A stretch of 64,000 nucleotides of DNA from Takakia lepidozioides (lineage: Eukaryota; Streptophyta; Takakiopsida; Takakiales; Takakiaceae). The position numbers were made by a program, and so were the translations under genes. The stretch spans positions 25,482,001 to 25,546,000 of the forward strand of contig CM060731.1 of the NCBI GenBank assembly GCA_030704615.1, in the 5' to 3' direction. A model generated the notes under the pieces. It worked only from the letters and a program-made list of their open reading frames with translations, searched no databases and was not told where the DNA came from. Below are positions 43,295-53,783 of the stretch, piece after piece; position 1 is the stretch's first letter, and the number at the start of each line of letters is the position of its first letter.

Positions 43295-43915
43295 AACATT
43301 GCGTTAACGCAAGCTTGTATCCCGTTGTTTTGGTTTCAATTTCCTATAGGTGGGGTCTCCCATAATGCCATTTTTCTCCATGTGAAAGGTGAAAAACTGA
43401 CAGGAAAATCAGTCTTGCGTCAACGCAAGGTTGATGAAGGGCCAGGCTATGTAGGTTTACCTGGGTTTTTGGGCTATAATTTGCTGTCATTTCCAGTTTC
43501 AATGCTGCCAAGATGAACATAAAGTCTGTTTGGAGTCTGTTTGAAATGCTATTTAGAGCTTATTCTGTACCATCAAACAGACTTGCGTTGACGCAACGTT
43601 GTTTGGTGGTATGGATTGCTAGAAATGTCCCGCAGCAATACCCCGATTTCCATACAATTGTAGGAAAGTTGTGGTTGTCATATACCATGGACATGTGTTT
43701 CAACAGAGGAAATCAACATTGTGCCAACGCAATGTTGAATATCCGTACCAGTCGATATTCGAAAGGATGTTTTCAAGCACTGTTTTCCATTTCCACTGTA
43801 AATGAAAACAACCTTGCGTTGAAGCAATGTTGAATTGCCCTTGTCAAAGAACAGTTCTCCGCATTTTGTGTTTCCCATTTCTGCTCGATTCAACATTGCG
43901 TCAACGCAAGGTTGA
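43295..43915. repeat. Cluster of TTGCGT-ACGCAA palindromes in an intron
   Basis: Six palindromes at 43299-43312, 43414-43429, 43583-43596, 43713-43738, 43814-43827 and 43891-43914. The first three are perfect around centres TTAA, TCAA and TTGA; the fourth has 9-bp arms TCAACATTG/CAATGTTGA. Flanks CAACA...TGTTG recur. All lie in one intron of the plus-strand copy. Confidence 0.85.
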
Positions 43916-44589
43916 TTCGGGACTGCAAAGGTGATTTCTGCGTGTTGCTTTCCTGCATTTCAATATCATTTTCCTGATGTGTGATCTGTTTCATTTTCAG
44001 ATCGAATGACTGCCTGGATTTTGTGTGTGTGATTCAGGTACATGTATCATGTCCTCATACCGGAAAGTACCTTAGCGATGACCCAGACTTCATCTACTCA
44101 TGGGCTGACCCCTCCAATGACAAGACAATGTACACGGCTGGTATTGCCAGAGACTGGAGCAGGGCGCACTTCAGAGACTGTGGGTGGTACCTCGACCTGC
44201 CAAAACAAGACACACCATTCGATGAAGTTGTTTTGAGAAACCTGAACGACAACGCCGCAGCAATTGCCCCACTAGCTGACAAAGACATTCAGGATAGAAT
44301 CATTTCTGCTCTGGCTGCAAAAGAGCCCGAGAAATCTGCTACTCCAAAACGAAAGGGGAAGATTGTCGGGGATCCAAAGGGGAAGGGGAAAAGTGCAGCT
44401 CCTCAAGGACAGGGACCGTCAGAGGTCCCTGAAAGACAACCTTCTCCAACTAGGAGGGATAGGAGAACATCAAAGTCGAGGGAGCAGCCTTTCGAGGCGA
44501 GAGAACATCCCTCCAGGGTTTTGGCAAAGCAAACCAAAATATCATTTGGAGGCAAATGATTTATTCGTCTGTTGATTTATTTGTGATTA

Positions 44590-44980
44590 ATCGTTAATGG
44601 TGAAAAGGATAAACCAAAGGTTCCTTGATAAAAAAAATTTGAATGATTTGAAATTTTGCCAGTATGTTCTACATGCCTCTTACATGGACCGGACAAGTAT
44701 GAGATCAATCAGAAATGATTCACAGGAGGAACCAATGGTTACTTGATGTGCCGATTTCTGAATGCTTTCAAACTTTGCCATTGCATTGTACATGCCCTCT
44801 TAAAGGTATCGGACAAGTATGAGTTCGATTTAAAATATTGCAATGGATGAACCAATGGTATCTTCATCCAACAATTTTTTATTGTTTTGAAACTTTGTCA
44901 GTATATTGTACATGCCGTCAAACAGGTACCAAACAAGTATGAGGTCATTCAAAAATGGTTCAAAGGATGAACCTTGTATT
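44590..44980. repeat. ~120-bp tandem repeat between duplicated exons
   Basis: Three units share a TTTGCCAGTA...TACATGCC block at 44651, 44768 and 44889 and a GGATGAACCAATGG-type block at 44608, 44724, 44846 and 44967. The array separates two homologous exons of the plus-strand family gene. Confidence 0.8.
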
Positions 44981-45940
44981 TCCAAAAATAACGTAGACTA
45001 TATAGTGGGTTGCACATCGCGCTTTGGTGGGTTGGGATTTATCTCATGTTTAACAGGTACATGAAATATATGCTTATGGAAGGAAATCACCTGAGCGGTA
45101 TTCCAGACTATCTTGACATGTGGTCGGACCCTGCAAACGATCCAACCATGTATACTGCAGGGATATTGAAGGACTGGAGTCCTTCTCACTTCAGAGACTG
45201 TGGCTGGTACCTTGACTGCCCACCGGAGCACACGACCTTTCAAGAACAGCACATGAAATATTTGAACAATAATGCTGAGATGCTGGCGCCTCTGACTGAC
45301 GAGCAGTACCAAAGAAACATAACAACATTGGTTGCCAAGGAGCCTGATGCTCAGGGAACGCCGCAGAAGGGCAAACCAAAAGACAAGGCTCTTGATGTCA
45401 TAGCCATCTCACCAGCAAAGCCAAAGGACAAAGACAAGTCCAAAGAGAAGGAAAATGACAAGGGGAAGGAGAAAGAAAAGAAGATGGAGAGTGGGCAGGA
45501 CTTCACTGCTGGAAGATATACCCGCACAGTTCAGTGCGTGTTCGATGCCAAGCCACACCCTTCCCGTTCTGATTCGGCAAGAGAGATTAAAATTGTCAAT
45601 GAGGGTTGGCTGGTGATGATGCAGAGTCGAAAGAGAGGATACACTGGGGTGCCTTCGCCTACCTGGGACAACATAATCTCATTCCTCAATCTGGTGAGAA
45701 TTCCAGTTTCTTTCCTTTTTCTCTGAAAGTTTCATTGGCAGTATTTCAGTCTAGTTCTTTGAAAACATTCTTGCCATTGTTCTTAAAATAAACATGTCTG
45801 TTGCAGGTGAGCACAGGTCCCACTTCGTGTGCGGTGTGCAGAAACATATGCGGCTGACATTGTCATTCTCGACATCCCGGATGGCCAGGCTGTGCCAGAA
45901 GTTCTTCCAAAGGGGGGGATGCTTGCGCATGTGCTTGGCC

Positions 45941-46772
45941 GCATGAGCCTGTGAGCCTGTGAGCCTATGAGCCTGGCTTCGCTCACGCCACGTAAGCAAG
46001 CATCCACGTGTTCAGGCCCTAATACCGTGCTTTCCCCCTAGTTTCCCCTATTACCGTGGATCCTTATTTTTTATCCCTCTTCATTGCCCCCACATGAATA
46101 TTCTTTCTAGCCGAGAACAATGGCAGGTTTGCGGATGGTTTATGATTGAGGTCATCCCTTTGGAATGAGGAGATCGCCCACTAGAGAACTGAATATTAAA
46201 AGCAAACCCTTTTGTTTTGCAAAGCAGTACATTCATTCCAACCCACAAACATTTTTCAATTCCGGATTCCGAAGACCTACCCCCGGCAATCCCTAACTGT
46301 ACTTACGGGAACGCGCAAAGAACTAGAAAAAACAGTTTGGGGATGGAAGCAAAACCAAAACACAATTTATTGAGCCTCGGTACTGGAACCTCAAGAACTA
46401 TTGGAGGTTTCAGAGGAACCACTTCCAGAGTTTACAGCAATATCATCTATGAATACAGCAGCACATCCGCGACGTTTTTTTTTTCCACGACCTTCATGTA
46501 GATGCGAATACATTGATTGTTGGGATAACACCCGTGCGCAAGCTTCAGCGTAAACCGGCAAGCGGTAAGCTCTAGGGGACTCGGGGACATGTAGTATCCT
46601 TGGAAACCGAAAGGTGTCTGCTGATTCGATGACTGGTGCCGGACTCTGGAAAGCAAGAAGAGGAATGATGGTAGATGTTAACATCCAGATATAGACAATG
46701 TAAGCAACCATCTGTCAAACGGGAATGACACAAGTAAATGCAACATATTTTGCACGACTACAGCCGAACTTA
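45941..46772. other. Spacer between the two convergent family copies
   Basis: Begins with reiterated GAGCCTGTGAGCCTATGAGCCTG (in two runs) and CGCTCACGCCACGT. A minus-strand open frame 46711-46391 (106 codons, ATG start, MVAYIVYIWMLTSTIIPLLA) follows the methylase stop; it has no recognisable domain and is probably not a gene. Confidence 0.4.
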
Positions 46773-48104
46773 CTAACACTCAAAATCGGAGTCCACGTCG
46801 AGATCCTCCTCAGGCGCTTCGGGCTCCTCCAGAAGTCCCTGTGTAGATGGGGCAGAAGTAGTGCCGGACTCAAGCTGACGAAGCTCGCTTGAGAAGAGCT
46901 CCGTATCAGCCTCCATGCCAAAGAAGTGCCTTCCGGCGCTCTTGCAAGCATGAAAAGATGCTCCTGCAAATCCAAGACGAACGAGAAATTAAAACAGGGC
47001 TTCCCTAAGGTCACTGCCCATATGTCAGACACAATGTGAAGGGCCCCACCTGTGCCCATAGACAAGTCAACCACTCGTCCACCATGACGGCTGCATGTCT
47101 CCACCAAAGTCTGCATGAAAGCTGGAGATTTCTCCCGTGCACCTCTCCAAGGGACACCAATCAACCTTTTCATAGTTCGACCCGAGTCGACGTAATTGAA
47201 GATAACATCATCCTCCACAGGCTCGCAGGTGGGGTCAATGTGAGCTGCAAGGTCCCTCAACTGGAACTCAGCAACACCAGGAGGAAGAGTGTCATTCCGC
47301 CTCACCACGCACAAAGCTTCGAACACTCGAGTCTGTCAATAATCACGAAGAGAGCATGAGGCAAAAGACACAACCTACCTTTTGATTTACTGGAAAACCA
47401 TGAAACTTTAATTGAAATGAACCAACTCGCTTTCTGCCCCGGGAACTCGCCCTTCATAAGAGGCAGAGTATTGATGCATGTCCAAGTTTTGATGACACGA
47501 AACCCGGAAGCTTCATGTAGCTGAAAAGAGTTCTTCGTGCCGACGTGTCCTTTGACTGCATGAGAAGAAGAGCCCCCGAGTCAGAAAGGAATTTGTTGCT
47601 GAATGAGAAAGCCCACTGCCAGTAACGAGAATCCGATTTGTTCCAAGTCGGGGTCGAATTGGAAGGGAACACATCAGGGACAGGAAAACCGTCAGGAATG
47701 TCCAGCACCACAAGGTCAGTCGCGTATGCCTGCTGAACTCCATTCACCCAATCCGGACTTTTTGTGACCTTCAGCAAAAAAAAAAAGGAGACAGTGTAAG
47801 AAGCCAAATCCAAATCCAGCACGAGATCAACACCCTGGACAAGTCAGAACAAGTGGCCAAACCAAAATCACTCATACAATAGTTAAGACATATGTGCTTA
47901 CCTGAGTGAGGAACGAAACAAGCATGTCCCATGATTTCGAGGGCACCCCTTTGAATGTGGACTTCATGGACTCCATCATTGCAAGAAAACTTTCATTCAG
48001 CACCTGACGATCGAAATGAGTAAGATGCAAGTAGCACAAAATGAAAAAAACATGGAATGAAATGGCTCTGAGAACTGCTCCAAGGACCTTTCAGGACCAC
48101 GTGA

Positions 48105-48900
48105 CAGCTCCGGATGTGAATGTCATCAACGCCATTTCAAAAAATTCCATTCAATGATACTGCAAATACACCCTAATCCACGTGAATGCAAACTCTTCGC
48201 TTTGGAATGACACAGACATAGAAGTGAATGTCGTCAACGGCATTCACTTTGGATTTGTGAATACACTGCTAATCAAGCCTAATGATTTCTCAAAAGAGGC
48301 AAAATCATTGGATGGAAACTGAATGTCGGCAACGACATTCAGAAACTCGAGTAAGGAACCCTCCCTAAAAACTCAATGGACATTCATAACGAACATAACA
48401 CTGAGGACCTCATAATAACACTGGATGTGAATGGCGTCAATGCCATTCACAAAATTCCGAACAAGGAACCAATAAATACACCCTAAGCTCCTAATCCATG
48501 TAAATTCAAATTGTCGCTGGTGAATGACACAGACATAGAAGTGAATGTCGTCAACGACATTCACTTTGGATCTCTGATAACACAGCTAATCAAGCCTCAA
48601 GATTTCTCGCAAGAGGCAAAAGCATTGCCGAACAACTGAATGTCTGCATTGACATTCAACAAACTGGAGTGAGGAACCCTCACTGTAAACTCTATGGACA
48701 TTACAAAAACTTACATAACTCTGAGGACCTCTTAACAACTCTGGATGTGAATGTCGTCAATGCCATTCAGGGACATTATCAATTCTAATCAGGGACACTA
48801 TAATTACACCCTAAGCTCCTAATCCAGGTGAATTCAAATTCTCGCTTAAGAATGACTCAGACAAAGAAGTGAATGTCGTCAACGACATTCAATTTGGATC
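48105..48900. repeat. Tandem ~320-bp units, each with three 22-24-bp palindromes
   Basis: Palindromes at 48117-48138, 48223-48248, 48319-48342, 48427-48450, 48541-48564, 48637-48658, 48747-48770 and 48870-48891. The one at 48541 is perfect (arms GTGAATGTCGT and ACGACATTCAC, centre CA). Units repeat with periods of 310-329 bp (48223, 48541, 48870), and palindromes are 96-123 bp apart. The array lies between two exons of the minus-strand family copy, where the plus-strand copy has exons. Confidence 0.9.
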
Positions 48901-50669
48901 TATGATTACAATCCTTATGAAGCCAAATTATTTCCCAAACAGTGCAGTAGAGTTTCCAGTATGATATTGCACCTGTACACAACTCGCATCATGGCCCACT
49001 CTCCTCCAACCTGACTGAGTCGTTGGACCGTAAAATATTACCATCTTTGGAGAACTCCCGGAAAAAACAGTATCTCCAGGTGAGACCTCTCCACTTCCTT
49101 ATGTATGCCTCCAATGACATTTGGGGAGGGGAAACAATCGAAATGTTCAAGTCCTTCAAAGTCTGATCCAGCACAATGACGGCGCACTTTCGAGCTGCAA
49201 ATTGTATATTTGTCAGTATTGCAAATAAGATACTCATCACATAATTGAAGAAGAAAACGGCTTATTTGAATACACACCTGACTCCAAAATATAGCCTTGT
49301 GGAGCCAGTTATTAAACACCAAATCACTGATTCCTTCCACCTTTGTGCCAGGCTGTATGGTGCTCTTTGGGAACTGATTCAAGTCCTTTACTGTCTGATC
49401 TGAGTTCCATATCTCCGGCCATCTTATTTTTGTTTGTGGGTCGACCATGGATATGGCCAGCCGGTGCAATTTCTCCTGCTGCATCTCCGGATGCACATGC
49501 TTGTCATAGTGAGATTTGATCTGCTGAAGGAACTCAGAACCAAGTCCAAGATCTACTATTCTAAGCTGCTTTCCGAAGGCGGACATCAATTTGGTTCTTC
49601 GCATTTCAAACTCCTTTTTTATTGCTGCTTCCACACCCTTTGATGTCCTTAGTTCCTCTGGTGTAGTGCGGTAATATTTGGATTTTCCCTTCTCAGCTGC
49701 CTCTCCCAGTTCTTGCTGCATTGATTCAAATAGTGATTAGCACCGAAGGGACTACAAACATGTATTCGAAAAGTAAACTGAGTACAGACTCGGGCTTACC
49801 GCATACATGTACTCCAGAAACGCCTCTCGAGTCAAAGAATACCAAGTGCTTGCAGCTCTTCCTGTTTCGCACTTCTTGATTATATTGGGGGGGAGTACTG
49901 TCCGAAAATCATCCAGCTTCATCAGACCAATCCTCTGAATTCGGAATAGTGTGTGGACCAAGCTTGTTGTCACATGTGATTTCTCTGTCGATTTGCAAAA
50001 ACATTGGAAACATTGCATTCCTTAACACTGTTTTATTGGGATTAACAAAACACTACAGAGGGAATGAAGTCTCTAGGATGACTTACTTGTTCATGTCGTG
50101 CATAGCTGTAAGAAGCCTAGCGATGTCGTTTCCTGGATCCAAAACCATTGCCTCCACAACAACATGCTTGTCTTTGTCTTTCGCATGATGTTTCTGAATG
50201 TATCCCATCCATGCCAGCAATCGGTGGTTGCCGTCCCAGACGTAGAACATGTGGTTGCAGAATTGCTGGGTGTTCTTTCCCATCATGAGGCCCAGCTCGA
50301 ACTCCTCATTATAAAAAACTTGTGCACCAAGTCTGTATCCATGCACAAAATCACTCTCTAATTTTGTTATGTCATGGGAAAGAGGTGGACGCACAACAGA
50401 CATAGATATTATCCGGCACAGAGGGATGTCCAGACGCCCTCCAGATACGAGCATGTCCCTTATAACCTCCTAAGAGTTTACCTTCTGGAATGACATGAGT
50501 TCTTTCACCTTGTCAAGGTAGTGCACTTCAGATTCATCTGCTTCATCGTTATTCTCTGAGCTTTTTCCAGACTCGTCCCCATCTCTAGATCCTTTCCCCT
50601 CTGATCCTGTAGGCTTGGACCTCACAGTTTTCTGCACGATGCCATTCAAATCTGACTGAGTAATGTGCA

Positions 50670-51445
50670 AATAGTGAACGACGGTAACGACCATCACTCT
50701 GTCTCATCGAAACTCACAATGAATGGTGTGAAACAAATTCAGAACCATCTACACAAGCAAAGCTGATCCTGCCGAATTCAAAACAAAACACTATGATTCT
50801 AGGGACACATGAACAGAAAGGTTTTGAGCAAGAGCGAACGGCGTTAACGACAATCACAAAAGACAAGGACCTGCCGGATCGGTGTTGTGCAATGACATAT
50901 ATGTGTAAGTGATTGGCGGCAACGACATTCAGTATAGTTCAGGGCGGACAGTAAGTGCAGATTATTCAGATTGACTCCATTGTGATGAACGTCGCAAGCA
51001 TTCACTGTTTCTTGTCTATGTCGAGAGTACTTTCCAATCAATACTCTACCTGAATCTACAGTATGGTCTTCAAATCTTTGATTGGCGGTACCGCCTTTCC
51101 ACTTCTCTATCTGTTCAACCTCAAACAAAGAAAATGCATTGCAAAACATTATGACTGAATATGCCGACCCTCACTCTCTCTTCAAACACATAGGTACATA
51201 AATCTCATGAGGAGAATCGAATGGCGTTAACGACGCTCGCAATTCAGTAGACTTCAATCACATGTTCCTGCTAAAGAAGGGAAGAGGAAGGACTGCTTGA
51301 AAGGCAATCACACAGACTGTATGATCTGAACAACAGTGAATGACGGTACCGTCAGTCACCCACTCATTGTGCGGTAAACCCTTAACAGAGTAGTAAGAAA
51401 GCAAATCACCGTTGTTTCATGGTGATGGTCGGTAGCGACAATCCA
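50670..51445. repeat. Second palindrome cluster, first intron of the minus-strand copy
   Basis: Related palindromes at 50673-50698, 50834-50857, 50909-50932, 51084-51095 (GGCGGTACCGCC, perfect), 51218-51239, 51336-51359 (TGACGGTACCGTCA core, perfect) and 51423-51443. All follow the pattern TGAnTGnCG....CGnCAnTCA. Confidence 0.8.
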
Positions 51446-51820
51446 TTTCTGGGACATTCCACTCAATCTCTACGCAGATCTTCAACAATGAAATGTAAGT
51501 TAGAGAAAACTTACTGGCGCCTTCTTAGGTTTTGAAATTGGATCCCCTTCTGCAGCTTTCCTCTTCCTTCTCACATCTGCTGGAATTTCTGTCTGCTCTA
51601 GGGTTTCTGGACCTTCTCCCGGTTCAGCGTTCCTCGTACTTCCACCTCCTTCAGTTTCCATGCGAGTCATCTCTGCATCCACAGGCTGGTTTCCAATGCG
51701 CACTGTTATCGCCGACTGTGTCACAGCCGCTGCCTCAGTCTCGGTCTGCTCTTGTGAATCAGTCTCCGCGTTCACATGCTGCCTTGGCCCTGTGTTCTCC
51801 AACAAACGACGCCTCGTCAT

Positions 51821-52151
51821 TTGCTCTCTTCCTCTGCGTCTCTCTCTAAGGGAAGTAAAATAAAGAGACTTTCTTCTCTTTCGTATTGTAGAAGAAACCC
51901 TCTCCAGCTTGACTACCACTCTCCCTCTAAGCGCGAAAAGTAGAAAAACGAAGTGACTCCTGATTTCTTGCGGGATTGCGTGTGTTGTTGCTTGTCTCTA
52001 GAAGCATCGGATTCCCTCTCGCGTGACCGTTACACATAGTCGTTCCCTTATTAGTGCACATGCCAGCAATTAGTGTACAGCTGTTCGTATCCCAAAGGTA
52101 GCCCATGACATTCTCACTACTATATGCTTCATACAACTTCCTTCATATGAG
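51821..52151. other. Upstream region of the minus-strand family copy
   Basis: Presumed promoter and 5' leader of the family gene at 51820. The gypsy element inserted 330 bp upstream of its start codon. Nothing else recognised. Confidence 0.5.
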
Positions 52152-52156
52152 CTCTG

Positions 52157-52878
52157 TGTCGCACACCTCAGTTCGGTAAACTCCCTTCAAGTCATAGTTA
52201 CTCGCTTTGATGCGCGCGCCTGACTCCCAACCTGGCCCCCAGGCCAAGTTGGAGTTTCGGCTGCTCACCGGGACATAACGGTCCCCTTCCGCTTCCCTCT
52301 AAACCCTCCACCTATTTGGGACTAGGAGAATTCCCTTTGGTAGATGGCAGTCCGGAACAGCTCCCCACTCTTTGGTCGCTTTCCGGCTCGCTCGCTTACT
52401 CACTAGTTTTTGGTCACCAACGGGCTTGCACCGTTCTCGGGGTTACTACTCCCTATATATACTTCTGTAGCTGTCCGCGGGGGTTTCATAACCAGCCATG
52501 CCATTTTATGGCGAACCACCACGAAAACCCTCGACTCCCGGTGGTGAGTCGCGGTGAGTCTTGGCCCACTCACCGCGGCCCCAATGGACCGTGATGAGTC
52601 CCAAGACTCCCCACGACTCCCACCTCGAGGTCTCCTCCCATGGTGAGTCCTATGCCACCCCCACTAAGTCCCACTAAGCTACCACCACCCCTTGTGGAGC
52701 CACCTCCACCGCAACCCGGTGTGCGGGGCTCCACCTAGTGAGCGCCTCCGCCTCCTTGAGTGCCTTGGGCACTCAAGGGTGCTTCAGCCCCCCATACCTA
52801 TCGCTGCCGCTGCCCCCACCACAGGGGCAGCCCCTCATGTGTCCCGACCCCCTGCCCTCAAGGCAAAGGGCCGCGACA
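52157..52878 (-). repeat. 3' LTR of the gypsy element
   Basis: 722 bp. In the transcript sense it follows the purine-rich tract complementary to 52879-52890 (GGTAGGGGTGTG on the minus strand). Confidence 0.95.
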
Positions 52879-53783
52879 CACACCCCTACCAACAGGGAGT
52901 CGATGTCCTCATCGACTTGTCCATTTTGTAGAAACGAACATCCAAGTTGTGGCGTCCCACATCAAGGAGTTTGTTTCCGTACCATGGCGTCCCATGGCAA
53001 AGAACCAAACCCCACACTTGACTCCACTCTCCACTAGCTAGTTCGGCCGACTTCCTCCAAGTCCCGGCCAAGGGTGGAGCCTCTCCAGCTCCCCCAGTGC
53101 ACTCTTCTTGGCCTACTTCAAGGCCAAGGAACGATCCTCCCCGAGGATCGAATCGCCTTACTGCAACAACATTGCTTGCGATCGCTCATGATGCCGCTTT
53201 TGGCATCACCTTGAGCAAGGGTTCACCTGGAACCCTCTTTGACTAGGAAGATAACCTTGAACCAACCGTGCGCCCCAATCACTACAATTGGGTCCGCCTT
53301 GGAATGCTGGCCTGAGGTACGGGAACACGCCGAAGCCGCACTACGACTTCGTCCCGAGGCTACACGATTATAGTACGTGAACGGAAGCACGTAGCTTCCG
53401 CGTTAGCCCGCACTACAAGGCAACCCCCTCGGTAGCGCAGTTATAGTACGCGCACGCGCCAGGTGCGCACTAGCACTTGAACTCCCAAATAAGGCGCAAG
53501 TTTCCTTGCCCCTTGGATGGGAGTCACTCGATTTCGGCACTGCGCAAACACACGATTAACCCAATTTACCTCTCCCACTTTTGTAAGCTAGCATGCATTC
53601 TACACACCAGCCAACCACACCATGCATCACCATTCCAAACACAATAGGACGCACAATATTTGGAACCCATTTCCTTTATCACAAATTTTTGTACAATACA
53701 AGTTTTTGCAATCGGATTCCTGAGCTAGCTAAACCGGGCTAAGCATGCATTTCCTCCCCCACGCTCCAAGGTTGATGTCCCCA
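52879..53783 (-). other. Untranslated 3' internal region of the gypsy element
   Basis: About 0.9 kb between the end of the chromodomain frame and the 3' LTR, without a coding frame. It opens with GATGGGGACATCAACC on the minus strand just after the stop, a feature often seen at this place in plant chromoviruses. Confidence 0.6.

Larger units (their letters stand above)
42100..45940 (+). pseudogene. ParB/methylase-like family gene, plus-strand copy, 5' and 3' truncated
   Basis: Recognisable exons: about 42123-42242 (WYSLTREAFLDYMYT), 42333-42775, 42859-42960, 42967-43199, 44038-44559, 45057-45693 and 45807 to about 45937. The methylase-like catalytic segment reads ADIVILDIPDG, where active N4/N6 methylases have DPPY-type residues. 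The conserved middle has IPDYLDMWSDPANDPTMYT and HFRDCGWYLDCPPEH. A Lys-rich linker (KPKDKDKSKEKENDKGKEKE) precedes the methylase part. The ParB-like start is missing, and the end is cut at 45937 by GAGCCTG-repeat DNA. One-base losses occur at about 42683 (C run) and 44074, and a TAA interrupts the exon near 42893. Intron 43200-44037 has a GC donor and is full of TTGCGT/ACGCAA palindromes. Family function unknown. Confidence 0.6.
46773..51820 (-). pseudogene. ParB/methylase-like family gene, minus-strand copy
   Basis: Exons in gene order: 51820-51515 (basic/acidic N-terminus MTRRRLLENTGPRQ), about 50660-50097, 49992-49800, 49715-49278, about 49203-49019, 48003-47902, 47768 to about 47440, 47332-47050, 46963-46773. 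The ParB-like part has VRPPLSHDITKLESDFVHGY and the MFYVWDGNHRLLAWMGYI block, with DGNHR like the ParB/Srx nucleotide-binding motif. The methylase-like part has DLVVLDIPDGFPVPDV, then REKSPAFMQTLVE, VVDLSMGTG and AGRHFFGMEADTELF, matching the C-terminal S-adenosylmethionine region of N4/N6 methylases. Defects: TAG at about 50458, an AG-to-AA change at the acceptor near 49993, and one-base losses at an A run (about 49189) and a C/G run (about 47504). Bacterial and phage ParB-methylase fusions are the closest known architecture. Function here is unknown. Confidence 0.65.

Noticed and set aside
46391-46711. 106-codon minus-strand frame after the methylase-like stop
   Set aside because: Starts with a hydrophobic stretch and has an ATG but no homology, and it lies in the presumed 3' untranslated region.
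48105-48900. CRISPR-like array
   Set aside because: Spacing is regular, but the intervening sequences are themselves repeated in ~320-bp units and the host is a eukaryote.
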